From contig JBCCEF010000012.1 in assembly GCA_039030395.1 (NCBI GenBank), positions 62,001 to 126,000 of the forward strand: DNA of 64,000 bases, read 5' to 3'. The DNA comes from Acidobacteriota bacterium. GTDB lineage: Bacteria > Acidobacteriota > Thermoanaerobaculia > Multivoradales > JBCCEF01. A model generated the notes under the pieces. The model ran no database searches. It was given only the letters and a program-made list of their open reading frames with translations, and was not told the origin of the DNA. Numbering within the stretch: the stretch's first letter is position 1; the number at the start of each line of letters is the position of its first letter. Positions 17,224 to 27,022 of the stretch are shown here, piece by piece. The position numbers and the translations under genes were made by a program.

Positions 17224-18582
17224 ATGATCCGCAGCGCCACCATTTTCCTGACCCTCTTCGCCCTCCTCGCATGCGGCCCAAAACCCCCGACGGACGACGA
17301 GCCGTCCTCCCCCGAAGCGAGTGCAGCCATGGCCGAAATTTCCGAAGACTACGTCCGCCTCGTCCTCGCCGTCGGCCGCCACGACGACAACTTCGTCGAC
17401 GCCTACTACGGTCCCGCCGAGTGGCGGCAAGAGGCGGAGGCCGGTGAGCCGGTTCCGCTGGAGGATCTCTCCGCCCGGGCCGATGCGCTCCAAGAACGGC
17501 TATCGGCGGTGCCAGCGGGCGACGCCACGGGAGACGCGGCCGCGCAAGGCGATCTCTTCGGCCTGCGCCTCTCCTTCTTCCGGGCACAACTGCGCGCCGT
17601 CTCCAGCCGCATCGCGATGCTGAACGGCGCGGACTTCACCTTCGACGAGGAGTCCAGGCGCCTGTACGACGCCGTCGCACCGCACCATCCGGAAGGGCAC
17701 TACGAAGCGCTGCTCGCAAGCCTCGCCGGGGAACTGCCCGGCGACGGCCCCCTCACCGAGCGCTACACCGCGTGGCAGGAGCAGTTCGTCATCCCGCCGA
17801 ACAAGGTGTCCGCCGTCTTCGACGCCGCCATCGCCGAGTGCCGGCGGCGCACCGCAGAGCGCCTGGAGCTGCCGGAGAGCGAGAGCTTCACGGTGGAGTA
17901 CGTCACGGACCAACCGTGGAGCGCCTACAACTGGTACCAGGGCGACTACAACAGCTTGATCCAGGTGAACACCGACCTGCCCATCGCCATCGACCGGGCG
18001 GTCGACCTGGCGTGCCACGAGGGCTACCCCGGCCACCATGTGTTCAACGTCCTGATCGAACGCGATCTGGTGCGCGACCGGGGCTTTCAGGAACTCTCCG
18101 TCTACCCGCTGTTCTCGCCCCAGTCGTTGATCGCCGAGGGCACCGCCAACTTCGGCATCGAGGTCGCCTTTCCGGGGGAGGAGCGCACCGCCTTCGAGCG
18201 CGACGTGCTCTACCCACTGGCCGGTCTCGATCCGGCGCGGGCCGAGGAATACTCGCGGGTGCGTACCTTGATGGCGGACCTGGCCTACGCCGGCAACGAA
18301 GCGGCGCGACAGTACCTCAACGGCGAGATCGACGCCGACCAGGCCGCCGCCTGGCTGGAGCGCTATGCCCTCTCCAGCCGGCCGCGGGCGGAGCAGCGGG
18401 TCCGTTTCTACGACCGCTACCGCAGCTACGTCATCAACTACAACCTGGGTCAGGACATCGTCCGGCGCTGGGTGGAAGCCCAGGGCGGCACGGCAGACAA
18501 CCCGGAAGCGCGCTGGGCGGCCTTCGAAGCGCTGCTCAACACCCCGCGCATCGCCTCCGGCCTCGCCGTCGACGGCGACTGA
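17224..18582 (+). CDS. DUF885 family lipoprotein (putative zinc metallopeptidase)
   Basis: 452 residues. A lipoprotein signal (FLTLFALLAC, lipid Cys at 17) tethers it to a membrane. The family motif HEGYPGHH (near 270) supplies the zinc histidines, and AEGTANFGIEV (near 305) probably the third ligand, a zincin-like layout. It ends with YNLGQDIVRRWVEAQGG, also typical of DUF885. Proteins of this family are abundant in soil and marine heterotrophs and are thought to be peptidases; the substrate is unknown. It may be co-transcribed with the upstream HMG-CoA synthase-like gene (13 bp) and the downstream exonuclease (9 bp), though a shared function is not evident. Confidence 0.85.
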   Translation: MIRSATIFLTLFALLACGPKPPTDDEPSSPEASAAMAEISEDYVRLVLAVGRHDDNFVDAYYGPAEWRQEAEAGEPVPLEDLSARADALQERLSAVPAGDATGDAAAQGDLFGLRLSFFRAQLRAVSSRIAMLNGADFTFDEESRRLYDAVAPHHPEGHYEALLASLAGELPGDGPLTERYTAWQEQFVIPPNKVSAVFDAAIAECRRRTAERLELPESESFTVEYVTDQPWSAYNWYQGDYNSLIQVNTDLPIAIDRAVDLACHEGYPGHHVFNVLIERDLVRDRGFQELSVYPLFSPQSLIAEGTANFGIEVAFPGEERTAFERDVLYPLAGLDPARAEEYSRVRTLMADLAYAGNEAARQYLNGEIDADQAAAWLERYALSSRPRAEQRVRFYDRYRSYVINYNLGQDIVRRWVEAQGGTADNPEARWAAFEALLNTPRIASGLAVDGD

Positions 18583-18591
18583 AGCCGACCG

Positions 18592-19479
18592 ATGGTTGAG
18601 CAGACGGTCTACCTGATCGATTCGAGCCCTTACATCTTCCGGGCCTTCTTCTCCCTGCCGTCCTCGATGCGAGACGGCGAGGGGCGGCCGGTCAACGCCG
18701 TCTATGGCTTCGCGTCCTTCTTGATCCGGCTGATCACCGAGGAGGAGCCGAGCCACCTGGCGGCGACCTTCGACGGCCGATTGTCGGAGAGCTTTCGCAA
18801 CGATCTCTACTCGGCCTACAAGGCCCAGCGCGAGGCGCCGCCACAGGAGCTGAAGGACCAGATCGGCCTCTGCCGCGAGATCGCCGAGGCCCTCGGCGTG
18901 GCGACCTTGATCGACATGTCCTACGAGGCGGACGACCTCTGCGGCACCCTTGCCGCCCGCTTCGCCGAACAGGGCCATCGCGCGGTGGTGGTGACTTCCG
19001 ACAAGGACCTGGCACAGCTCGTCACGGACCGGGTGAGCCTCTACGACTTCGCCAAGGGCAGCCACTTCGGGCCGGCGGAAGTGCGCGAGAAATTCGACGT
19101 CGCGCCGGAACAGATCGCCGACTACCTCGGCCTGGCCGGCGACGCGGTGGACAACATTCCCGGCGTACCGGGCATCGGCAAGAAAACCGCCGCCGCTCTG
19201 CTGCAGGGGATGGGCACCCTCGACGCCGCCCTCGACCGCCTGGACGAAGTGGCGGAATTGCCGCTGCGGGGCGCCAAGTCGCTCGCCAAGAAGCTCACAG
19301 AGCACCGCGACCAGGCGCTGCTCTCCCGCCAGCTCGCCACCATCGTGACGGACGCTCCGGTGGCGGCGGAGATGGAGGATCTGGAGCTGCGCGGAGCTTC
19401 CGAGGAGAAGGTCGATCCGCTGTTTGAGCGCCTCGGCTTTGGAGCGACGCTACGCGACCGCATACCCGCTTGGGCCTAG
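18592..19479 (+). CDS. Stand-alone 5'-3' exonuclease (Pol I N-domain / FEN family)
   Basis: 295 residues, equal to the 5' nuclease domain of DNA polymerase I without polymerase parts. N-terminal VYLIDSSPYIFRAFF carries the first metal Asp; EADDLCGTLA and TSDKDLAQLV carry the acidic cluster; DNIPGVPGIGKKTAAALL is the helix-hairpin-helix DNA-binding motif. It would remove RNA primers and 5' flaps. Many genomes carry such a protein beside a full-length PolA; whether this one complements or replaces PolA's nuclease domain cannot be seen from this window. Its TAG shares bases with the TAG of the converging AlgJ-like gene. Confidence 0.92.
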   Translation: MVEQTVYLIDSSPYIFRAFFSLPSSMRDGEGRPVNAVYGFASFLIRLITEEEPSHLAATFDGRLSESFRNDLYSAYKAQREAPPQELKDQIGLCREIAEALGVATLIDMSYEADDLCGTLAARFAEQGHRAVVVTSDKDLAQLVTDRVSLYDFAKGSHFGPAEVREKFDVAPEQIADYLGLAGDAVDNIPGVPGIGKKTAAALLQGMGTLDAALDRLDEVAELPLRGAKSLAKKLTEHRDQALLSRQLATIVTDAPVAAEMEDLELRGASEEKVDPLFERLGFGATLRDRIPAWA

Positions 19480-20660
19480 TCCATCGACGGCAACGCCACC
19501 GGTCGCCAGTCGGCCAACACCAACTCCCGCGCCGCCACCTGCCACACCACCACCTGGACCCCGTCGAGGGACATCGTCCCTGCCGCCAGACGCGCGGCGA
19601 GGCGTTGCCGCACTTCCGTCGCGCCGCCGCCGTCGATGGCGAGGCGCTCGACCGGCCGCTGGAGGTGGAAGGCGAGCTGTTCCGCCAGGCCGGCGCCGCG
19701 GCCCCACCCCAGGCGATCGTCCGAGAAGACGTTGGTGAAACTGTCGCCCAGCAGCAATACCGGTGCGCCTTCCGCCTCATCGGGTCCCCGCACCACCTGC
19801 AGGGAAATCGAGTGCCAGGGCGCCGCCTCCGGCTCCAGGGTGCGGCGCTGGTCGCCGACGCCGGTCACCTCGACCGGCGAGCGGATCCACTCCCCCGCCG
19901 GCGCCCCCGTCAGCCGCGGCGTGATGCGCTGCGCCAGCCGGCGGGCGACCGCGTCCACCACCTCCGGCCGCCAGTGGGTATCGTCGATCAGGTAGGCGGC
20001 CTTGTTCTCCTCCAGCACACCCGCGAGGATCTCCGGTGCCGGATCGTAGACCTCCACCCCCACCGCCTCCAGCTCCACCCGTAGACGTTCCCAGCGGGCA
20101 ACGTTCAGCGGCGCCTCGACCCCGCCGAATCGCGGCGCCAGAAGGCGCGGGTGGACCGCCGCCTTGGTCGGTGCCGGCAGCAGGATCAGGTGGACTCCGC
20201 GTTCGGCGAGCTGTCGCGCGAAGCCCGCGATGGCCTGGACGGGACCGCCAGCGGTTTTCTCCTGTGCGGAAGCCGGCAGCAGCAGAGAGTCGACCCCAGG
20301 CTTCAGGAAAAGCCAGTCCCGTCGGCCAATCAGCACATCACCCCGCGCACCCCCGACCCGGCTGACGAGCGGACCGAGCGCCGAGCGCAACCGCGCGCCG
20401 GCGTCGCTGGTGTCTTCCAGGTTCTCCTCGAAGCGCTCCATGCGGGCCGCCAGGTCGGCGACTAGACCGCCGCCGCCGGCCGCCGAAGCGGCCGCGGCGA
20501 GAGCTTCGTAGGACGGGCTCTCCACCGGACCGACGGCATCCCACAGGGGCACCACCAGGATGATCGCCAGGAAGGCGCCGACCAACCAGCGGGCGGTCAC
20601 CGGCCCGACCACGGTCGGCGGCATGATGCGATCCGGGCGGAGATCGGGAGCGGCGGCCAT
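19476..20660 (-). CDS. AlgJ/AlgX-like SGNH acetyltransferase of polysaccharide O-acetylation
   Basis: 394 residues. One N-terminal membrane segment (about 24-45, ARWLVGAFLAIILVVPLW) anchors a periplasmic SGNH-type domain. The DTHW motif (DDTHWRPEVVDAVARRL) and the serine in LLLGDSFTNVF match AlgJ/AlgX acetyltransferases. With the MBOAT protein encoded just upstream it should move acetyl groups onto an exported polysaccharide. The gene lies 27 bp after the MBOAT stop; the gap contains a short direct repeat of CCCATCAGAAG. The polysaccharide is not identified; no alginate biosynthesis genes are in view, so calling it alginate-specific would be unjustified. Confidence 0.85.
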   Translation of the reverse strand: MAAAPDLRPDRIMPPTVVGPVTARWLVGAFLAIILVVPLWDAVGPVESPSYEALAAAASAAGGGGLVADLAARMERFEENLEDTSDAGARLRSALGPLVSRVGGARGDVLIGRRDWLFLKPGVDSLLLPASAQEKTAGGPVQAIAGFARQLAERGVHLILLPAPTKAAVHPRLLAPRFGGVEAPLNVARWERLRVELEAVGVEVYDPAPEILAGVLEENKAAYLIDDTHWRPEVVDAVARRLAQRITPRLTGAPAGEWIRSPVEVTGVGDQRRTLEPEAAPWHSISLQVVRGPDEAEGAPVLLLGDSFTNVFSDDRLGWGRGAGLAEQLAFHLQRPVERLAIDGGGATEVRQRLAARLAAGTMSLDGVQVVVWQVAARELVLADWRPVALPSMD

Positions 20661-20687
20661 CAGCGGGTACCCATCAGAAGGTGCCCA

Positions 20688-22112
20688 TCAGAAGATGAAG
20701 TAGATGAAGGGATTGTGGCCCTGCAGTTCGAGCACTGCCAGGGAGGCGGCGAAGAGACCGAGGGCGGCGACGGCGCGCAGCGGGGTGAGCACCCGGCTCC
20801 AGTCCCAGGTCTGCGGTGAGCGCCAGACGATCACCGCCGCCAGGGCGAAGGGCACCGTCAAGGCCGGCACGTAGACGATTCCCGAGAGCAGGCCGGCGGC
20901 GGCGCTCGCCTCGGAGAGGCCGAACATCGAGCGGTAATAGCGGCCGGCGGCGGCGATGTCCTCGGCCCGGAAGAGCACCCAGCCGAGGGTGACCAGCAGG
21001 AAAGTGCCGGCCATTTTCAGAGGGGACACCTGCAGCGGGGCCGGCAGCCAGCGCCGCCATCGCTCCGCCCAGCCGCGCTCTCGGATGAGCCGCTCCGTCG
21101 CCAGCAGCCCACCGTGGAAGGCGCCCCAGGCAACGAAGGTCCAGGCGGCGCCGTGCCACAGGCCTCCCAGGAGCATCACCAGGGCGAGGTTGCGGTAGGT
21201 CGGAAGGCGGCCCCGGCGGTTGCCGCCGAGGGGGATGTAGAGGTAGTCGCGCAGCCAGGCCGACAGCGAAATGTGCCAGCGGCGCCAGAAGTCGGTGATC
21301 GAGGTGGCGCGGTAGGGCGAGTCGAAGTTCTTCGGGAAGGCAAAGCCCAGAATCAAGCCCAGGCCGATCGCCATGTCGCTGTAACCGGAAAAATCGAAGT
21401 AGATCTGGAAGCCGTAGGCGAAGGCACCGTACCAGGCCTCCAGCGGACCGAGGCCGACGGTCCGGAAACAGGCATCGGCGATTTCGCCGCAAGGGTTCGC
21501 CAGAAGAATCTTCTTGGCCATGCCGAGGGCGAAGAAGGCCACGCCGCGGGACGCCTTTGCGAAGCTGTGGCCCCGCTCCACGAGCTGGTCGGCCAACTCC
21601 GAGTAGCGCAGGATCGGCCCCGCTACGAGCTGCGGGAACATCGACACATAGCAGGCGAAATCGACCAGATTCTTCTGCACCTCGGCGCGGCCGCGCCACA
21701 GGTCCAGCGTGTAGCTCATCGACTGGAAGGTGTAGAAGCTGATCCCCAGCGGCAAGGTGACGGCGAACAGGGTGCCGTCGATGGGCGGCAGGCCGAGGGC
21801 CTCGGTCAGCGACGAGTAGACGAAGCCGGCATACTTGAAGTAGCCGAGCATCAGCAGATTGCCGGTTACCGAAGCGGCTACCGCCCAACGGCCAACGACG
21901 CTCCGGCCATGGCGGGCGATCACCCGGCCGGCGCCGTAGTCGAGCACCGTGGAGGCGAGCATCAGCGGCAGGAAGACGGGATTGGCCCAGCCGTAGAACA
22001 GGTAGCTCGCGACAGCCAGCGCACCGTTTCGGGCCGCCCTCGGCAGGGCGAAGTACACCGCCAGCACCAGCGGCAGGAAGTAGAAGACGAAGAGGTGGGA
22101 GCTGAAGACCAT
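20688..22112 (-). CDS. MBOAT O-acyltransferase (AlgI-like)
   Basis: 474 residues, strongly hydrophobic with about ten membrane helices. Family hallmarks are LPLGISFYTFQSMSYTLDLW, FPQLVAGPILRYSEL, YFDFSGYSDMAIGLGLILGF, DFWRRWHISLSAWLRDYLYI and the catalytic-His segment GGLWHGAAWTFVAWG. AlgI-type proteins pass acetyl from the cytoplasm across the inner membrane to an SGNH partner. The downstream AlgJ-like gene and the upstream propeller/LamG protein lie on the same strand with gaps of 27 and 18 bp, so a three-gene operon is likely. Confidence 0.95.
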   Translation of the reverse strand: MVFSSHLFVFYFLPLVLAVYFALPRAARNGALAVASYLFYGWANPVFLPLMLASTVLDYGAGRVIARHGRSVVGRWAVAASVTGNLLMLGYFKYAGFVYSSLTEALGLPPIDGTLFAVTLPLGISFYTFQSMSYTLDLWRGRAEVQKNLVDFACYVSMFPQLVAGPILRYSELADQLVERGHSFAKASRGVAFFALGMAKKILLANPCGEIADACFRTVGLGPLEAWYGAFAYGFQIYFDFSGYSDMAIGLGLILGFAFPKNFDSPYRATSITDFWRRWHISLSAWLRDYLYIPLGGNRRGRLPTYRNLALVMLLGGLWHGAAWTFVAWGAFHGGLLATERLIRERGWAERWRRWLPAPLQVSPLKMAGTFLLVTLGWVLFRAEDIAAAGRYYRSMFGLSEASAAAGLLSGIVYVPALTVPFALAAVIVWRSPQTWDWSRVLTPLRAVAALGLFAASLAVLELQGHNPFIYFIF

Positions 22113-22130
22113 GGCGCGGGCGGTATGGAG

Positions 22131-24692
22131 CTAGGGCGCAGCCTCCACCAGCGGCCGGGCGGCGAAGTACAGCGGCCCGGGACCGTCGATCTCATCGGCC
22201 AGGTAGCGCCCTTCGAGCTGCGGGTTGGCCGCGAACGGCTCCAGACGCAGGCGAGCGCGCTGGCCGACGGTCCAGGCGCCCTCCCGCGTGCTTCGGCCGT
22301 CGAGCAGCACCCAGTGGGCCACCCGCAGACGGTCGTTGGCGGTGAGCTCCACTCCCCGGCCCGCCAGCCGCCGCAGAATCCGGTACTCGTATACCGCCAG
22401 GGCGCGATCATAGGGAGTGATCTCGTCCAGAGACGGGGTCGGCGAGCGCGCCACCAGCTCCGCCTCCACGATCGCAGCGGCGACCGGCGTTGCCGTTTCC
22501 CGGTCCAGGCGCCGATGGCTCTCCGCCACCTCCGCCGGCGACAACACCCGGCCGTAGAAGGCCACCGCATCGATAGCCCCTGTCCAGGCGGCGGCGTTCA
22601 CTCCGTTGCCGGCCCAGCCCTCGCCGAAGCGCAGGGGCTGGTCCCGCCAGTGGAAGAAGTCGCCCAGGCGGCGGCCGGCGGCGCCCAGATCCACCGCGTG
22701 GCCGTCGCGATAAGCGCGCAGCGCGCCCGGTTCGAAGGTGACCGTCAGATGCACCGCCTCGCCGGCCGCCACCGGGAACAGCTCCACCGGCGGCACCGGC
22801 CGGTTGCGGCCGGCGGTGCGCAGCCGCAGCACCAGGCGGTCGCCCTCCTGGGTGACGGCGAGATGCCCTCCCCGCCGGCCGGCGCCGAGGGCCACCACGG
22901 TCCTCGGGCGCGGCTGCGAAGTGCCGAGGGGCACGAATCTCACTTCGAAGGACAGGCGGTTGGCTCCCTGGGCAGCGCGGCGGATGGCGCCTCCCGCCTC
23001 CGCCGACTCGAAGTAGCCGCCGGACGGACGCATGGCGCCGCGGCCGTCGATGCGGGCCTCGCCCCGTGCCCGCAGCACGAAGGTGCGCTCGCCGGCTCCG
23101 GACGGCGCCGGCACCAGGTTGGGCGCCGAGCCGTCGCGCCACAGAAAAGCCAGAGCCTCTCGCCCCGCCGGCCAGCGAGGAGCGGGAATCGGCCGGCTGA
23201 CCGCCGCCATCTCGTTCGGCGGCACGGCCCGGTCCAGGATGCCGGCGAGGTTCAGGGTATCGGCCGCTTCGAGATCCGCCGCCAGATCGAGGATCAGCCG
23301 CCGCCCGGACTCGTCGAGGCGCCGGCCGGCCACCGCCAGGTCCGAAGCGAGAAAGATACGGGCCATTGCCGCCACCCTCACCGGCTCGTCGAAGGACACC
23401 TCCAGCCGGCGCGGCCCCACCACCCGCAAGCCCGTAACCTGCGGGGGCTTGCGCGACCTCACCCGCACCTGCCCCTCGAAGCGCTCGCCGGCCGGCGTTT
23501 CGGCGATCACCCGGTAACTGCCCGCGGCCTCGAAGGTATGGCGGGCGGCGGTGCGCACTTCGCCTTTCAGACCGTCGCCGAAATCCCACCGCGCCGGTCG
23601 CGGTGCGGCGAAGTCGACGATGACCGGCGCTTCCCCGCCGTGACGGCCGAGGGCGAGAGGGCGGCGGTAGACGTCCGGAAAGCGGTCCGTCGCCGGATCC
23701 TCGCTCACCGCCACCGGTGGCCCCACCAACTCCAGAGACTCGGGATCCACCTCCGCCAGCCACACGTCGTAGTCCGCCTGCTGGAAGTCGTGCTCACCGC
23801 CGGAGGCACCCCAGGCGAGAAGGCTCTGGTCCCGGGACAACATCGGGAAGTAGAGATAGCCGCGATCCGGCGGCAACCGGTGGTCGCCCTTGTCGAGGAT
23901 TCCGCGGCTGGTGCCGGTGGCCAGTTCGACCTGCCGCACCGGGCCGCCGGCGCCGGCGATCCAGAAGCCCCAGCGCCCATCGGCGCTGAAGTAGGGCTGG
24001 CAGCCCCCCAGAGGTTGGCGCGGCAGGATCTCACCGGTCGCCGCCTCGAAAGGCGAAAAATCGGGAACGCCGCTGGTGGCGAAGGTCAGCGGCGCGTTGA
24101 CGATCCAGCCGTCCTTCGGGTGCGGCTCGCCGGTCAACGGGCGGATCTCACCGCTGGACGCTTGCAAGAGCGCCGTGTGGCCGTCCGCACCGATGAAGAT
24201 CAGCTCCTCCGACGATCGCCACAGGGCCACCCGGTGTTCCGAAGGCACCCGGGCGGCGGCCAGGCGGCGGCTTTCGCCGCTTGCGACGTCCTGCAGCATC
24301 AGTTCCCCGGACCAGGGACGCGGGCCGCCGGGCCGGAAGCGCAGGTAGACGAGGGAGTCACCCTCTGGCGAAATGTGCGGGCAGCAGTGCCGCCAGCCGG
24401 GGTCCTCGGGGCTCAGCCGCTCGGCCGGCGAGCCGTCGAGGGAGCGCCGGTAGATCCGCCACTCGCCCTCGCGGTTCGATTCCCAAGCCACCCAGCCGGG
24501 ACCGAGGGCGGCCTCGGCGAGGGTCCGTCCCGCCCCGGCCGGCGCGGTGGAACCCGTGGGCGCGGCAGGTCGAAAACCGGCATCGGCCGGCGTCAGGTTT
24601 AGCCAGGAAACTGCTAGCGCGGCGACGAGGGCCAGCACGATCCAGCCGAAAGTGACGAGCGAGGAAGGGAGGCGGGCGGCGGAGAAGGCCAT
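22131..24692 (-). CDS. Large exported protein with beta-propeller, PKD-like and LamG-like domains
   Basis: 853 residues. An N-terminal hydrophobic stretch (about 13-32, TFGWIVLALVAALAVSWL) is a signal or anchor. Residues ~60-330 have PD40/WD40-like propeller repeats (WVAWESNREGEWRIYRRSLD, CCPHISPEGDSLVYLRFRPG). A PKD-like piece (RWDFGDGLKGEV, then HTFEAAGSYRVIAE) is near 360-400. Residues ~530-720 look like a LamG/concanavalin-type lectin fold (GGAIRRAAQGANRLSFEVRF, RLGDFFHWRDQPLRFGEGW, AIDAVAFYGRVLSPAEVAE). The C-terminal ~110 residues are not assigned. It is first in the operon with the AlgI/AlgJ-like genes, so it may bind or organise the acetylated polysaccharide. No catalytic site was recognised. 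Confidence 0.78.
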   Translation of the reverse strand: MAFSAARLPSSLVTFGWIVLALVAALAVSWLNLTPADAGFRPAAPTGSTAPAGAGRTLAEAALGPGWVAWESNREGEWRIYRRSLDGSPAERLSPEDPGWRHCCPHISPEGDSLVYLRFRPGGPRPWSGELMLQDVASGESRRLAAARVPSEHRVALWRSSEELIFIGADGHTALLQASSGEIRPLTGEPHPKDGWIVNAPLTFATSGVPDFSPFEAATGEILPRQPLGGCQPYFSADGRWGFWIAGAGGPVRQVELATGTSRGILDKGDHRLPPDRGYLYFPMLSRDQSLLAWGASGGEHDFQQADYDVWLAEVDPESLELVGPPVAVSEDPATDRFPDVYRRPLALGRHGGEAPVIVDFAAPRPARWDFGDGLKGEVRTAARHTFEAAGSYRVIAETPAGERFEGQVRVRSRKPPQVTGLRVVGPRRLEVSFDEPVRVAAMARIFLASDLAVAGRRLDESGRRLILDLAADLEAADTLNLAGILDRAVPPNEMAAVSRPIPAPRWPAGREALAFLWRDGSAPNLVPAPSGAGERTFVLRARGEARIDGRGAMRPSGGYFESAEAGGAIRRAAQGANRLSFEVRFVPLGTSQPRPRTVVALGAGRRGGHLAVTQEGDRLVLRLRTAGRNRPVPPVELFPVAAGEAVHLTVTFEPGALRAYRDGHAVDLGAAGRRLGDFFHWRDQPLRFGEGWAGNGVNAAAWTGAIDAVAFYGRVLSPAEVAESHRRLDRETATPVAAAIVEAELVARSPTPSLDEITPYDRALAVYEYRILRRLAGRGVELTANDRLRVAHWVLLDGRSTREGAWTVGQRARLRLEPFAANPQLEGRYLADEIDGPGPLYFAARPLVEAAP

Positions 24693-24745
24693 TCCGGATA
24701 CACTAACAGTCCGCCGCGCGCCGTAATCCCCTCGTCCCCCGCACC

Positions 24746-27022
24746 ATGCTCAGCCGCTACGCCTCTCTCGTCGCATTCGCCACGGTGGTCCTGTGGATGA
24801 TGGCGACGGCGCTGTCCGGCGCCGACGAGAACACCGAGCCGCGACTGACCGACACCCTCGGCCGGAGCGACGTGCGGGTGCTCTCCGCTGCCTTCGAGAT
24901 TCCCCTCGGCGCCACCGTCGAGGAACTGGCGCTGGCGGAGCGTCTGGAACGGCAGAACTACCGCCGGGTACGCCAGCGGCCGGAGCGGCCGGGAGAGTTC
25001 TTCTGGGGCCACGAGGTGTTCTGGATCTATCGCCGTGCCCACCGCAGCGGCGGCCAGGATCGACCCGCGCGGCTCTTCGCCCTGCGCCTCGAGCCACCGG
25101 CGGGGCGCATCCTGCAGGCCGAGAACGCGGACGGTGCTGCACTGCGCAAGGCGCTCCGGTTGGAACCGGAACTGCTCGCCGAATCCCTCGGCGGGGATCG
25201 TGCTCCCCGCATCCCCATCGTCTTCGACGACCTGCCGGAACACGTCTGGCGGCCGCTGCTGGCGGCCGAGGATGCTCGTTTCTTCGACCACGTGGGGATC
25301 GACGGCCGGGGCATCGCCCGGGCGCTCCTCGCCAACGCCAGGGCCGGCGGCGTGGCCCAGGGCGGCAGCACCATCACCCAGCAGTTGATCAAGCGGCGGG
25401 ATCTCACTCCCAAGCGAACCCTCGGCCGCAAAGCCTCGGAAGTGATGCGGGCGCTAGCCCTGGAGGCCGACTACGACAAGGAAGAGATCCTCGAGGCGTA
25501 TCTCGATCACGTCTACCTGGGGCACGTCGACGGCGTGTCGATCGACGGTTGGGGCACCGCCGCTCGGGTATTTTTCTCGAAGCATGTCGAGGACCTCGAT
25601 CTGGCCGAGTCCGCCCTGCTCGCCGGTATGGTCCAGGGACCCAACCGCCTGTCGCCGGTGCGCAACCCGGAGGCCGCCCAAAAGCGTCGAGATTGGGTCC
25701 TCTCGCGGATGGAAGAGCTGGGCTGGACCGCGGCGGACGAGGTGGCCGCGGCCCGCCGCCAGGCGGTGCGCCTGAAACGCTCCTCACCGCCCCGGCGGAT
25801 GGCGCCGCAGTTTCTGCGCTGGGTGGCGGAAGCGGCCGAATCCTCGGCACCGGAGCGGCTGGCGAAGGGGCGCGGACTGGTGGCCGAAACCACTCTCGAC
25901 CCGCACCTCCAGCGGCTGGCCGAAGACGCCGTCGGCCACGGCCTGCGCAACCTCGGAGCGCGCGGCGCCCAGGCCGCCCTCGTCGCCCTCGACGCGACCA
26001 CCGGCGAGGTGCTCGCCCACGTCGGCGGCGATCCGCGCGGCGCTGGCGACCAGTTCGACCGGGTGCGCCAGGCAGAGCGCCAACCGGGCTCGGCGATCAA
26101 GCCGCTCTTGCTGCTCGAAGCCTTCGACCGCTGCGCCGGGCCGCGGGATGCCGAGAGAAGCGACCCTCCCCGGCGGCCGCTGTTCCCGGCCAGCCGAGTG
26201 CTCGACGCGCCCTACCGCCTGGAGTTGCCTTCCGGGCCGTGGGAGCCGGAGAACAACGACCGGCAGTTTCGCGGCGTCGTGCGGCTGCGCGATGCTCTTT
26301 CCCAGTCCCTGAACGTGCCCTTCGCCCGCCTCGCCGGCTGGTGCGGCCTGGAAGCAACGGCGGAGCGGGCGCGGGAAGCGGGGCTTTCGCTGCCGGAGGA
26401 AGTGCCGCCGGCCTTCGTCCTCGGCGCCATCGAAACCACGCCGCTCCGCATGGCCGAGGCGTTCACCGTCTTCGCGACCCCGGGCAAGGCCCTGCGGCCG
26501 TTTCCGGTGCGCCGCCTGGAGCGCCCCGGCGGCCGCCTGCTGGCCCGTTCAAAGGCGATGTCGCGGCGGGTCGTTCGGCCGGCCACCGGCTACCTGGTGC
26601 GCGACATGATGCGCACCGCCGCCGAAGTGGGAACGGCGCGCGGCGGCGCCGTCCAGGGCATCGACGTGGCTGGCAAGACCGGCACCTCCTCCCGGCGGCG
26701 GGACGCCTGGTTCGTGGGCGATACGGGCTCCCTGGTGATCGCCGTGTGGGTGGGAAGGGACGATGGCGAGCCCCTCGGCCTTTCCGGTGCCGCGGCGGCG
26801 GCGCCCATCTGGCAACGCTTCGCCGCCGCGGCGGCGGGCAGCCGGCCGCGGCGCAGCGTCGAGCGGCCGAGCCGGGTGGTGGAACGGGCCTACGACCCGG
26901 ACACCGGTCGCCGGGTGCGCGAGACGCGTCGCGGTTCCGAGATGGAACTCTTCCGCCTCGGCGCCCTGCCGCCCCACAAGCGAGTTTTCAGGAAGGATCC
27001 GGCGCTACCGGTGGTGCGTTAG
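24746..27022 (+). CDS. Bifunctional penicillin-binding protein, PBP1b-like
   Basis: 758 residues. After a short N-terminal membrane segment (about 5-24) comes a UB2H-like region (about 45-115: VLSAAFEIPLGATVEELALA, PGEFFWG) as in PBP1b. The GT51 glycosyltransferase follows, with catalytic Glu175 in AAEDARFFDHVG and GGSTITQQLIK. The transpeptidase has SAIK (Ser449, Lys452), SQSLN and GKTGTSS. The enzyme polymerises and cross-links peptidoglycan in the periplasm. The cytoplasmic N-tail is nearly absent compared with Escherichia coli PBP1b. It is divergent from the propeller/LamG operon (54 bp apart), and its TAG overlaps the stop of the converging hydrolase gene. Confidence 0.93.
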   Translation: MLSRYASLVAFATVVLWMMATALSGADENTEPRLTDTLGRSDVRVLSAAFEIPLGATVEELALAERLERQNYRRVRQRPERPGEFFWGHEVFWIYRRAHRSGGQDRPARLFALRLEPPAGRILQAENADGAALRKALRLEPELLAESLGGDRAPRIPIVFDDLPEHVWRPLLAAEDARFFDHVGIDGRGIARALLANARAGGVAQGGSTITQQLIKRRDLTPKRTLGRKASEVMRALALEADYDKEEILEAYLDHVYLGHVDGVSIDGWGTAARVFFSKHVEDLDLAESALLAGMVQGPNRLSPVRNPEAAQKRRDWVLSRMEELGWTAADEVAAARRQAVRLKRSSPPRRMAPQFLRWVAEAAESSAPERLAKGRGLVAETTLDPHLQRLAEDAVGHGLRNLGARGAQAALVALDATTGEVLAHVGGDPRGAGDQFDRVRQAERQPGSAIKPLLLLEAFDRCAGPRDAERSDPPRRPLFPASRVLDAPYRLELPSGPWEPENNDRQFRGVVRLRDALSQSLNVPFARLAGWCGLEATAERAREAGLSLPEEVPPAFVLGAIETTPLRMAEAFTVFATPGKALRPFPVRRLERPGGRLLARSKAMSRRVVRPATGYLVRDMMRTAAEVGTARGGAVQGIDVAGKTGTSSRRRDAWFVGDTGSLVIAVWVGRDDGEPLGLSGAAAAAPIWQRFAAAAAGSRPRRSVERPSRVVERAYDPDTGRRVRETRRGSEMELFRLGALPPHKRVFRKDPALPVVR

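Noticed and set aside
21114-24602. A 1162-codon open frame on the plus strand
   Set aside because: It is antisense to the AlgI-like and propeller/LamG genes; its product is low-complexity Gly/Ala/Arg/His-rich and has no domain. High GC removes stops from such shadow frames.
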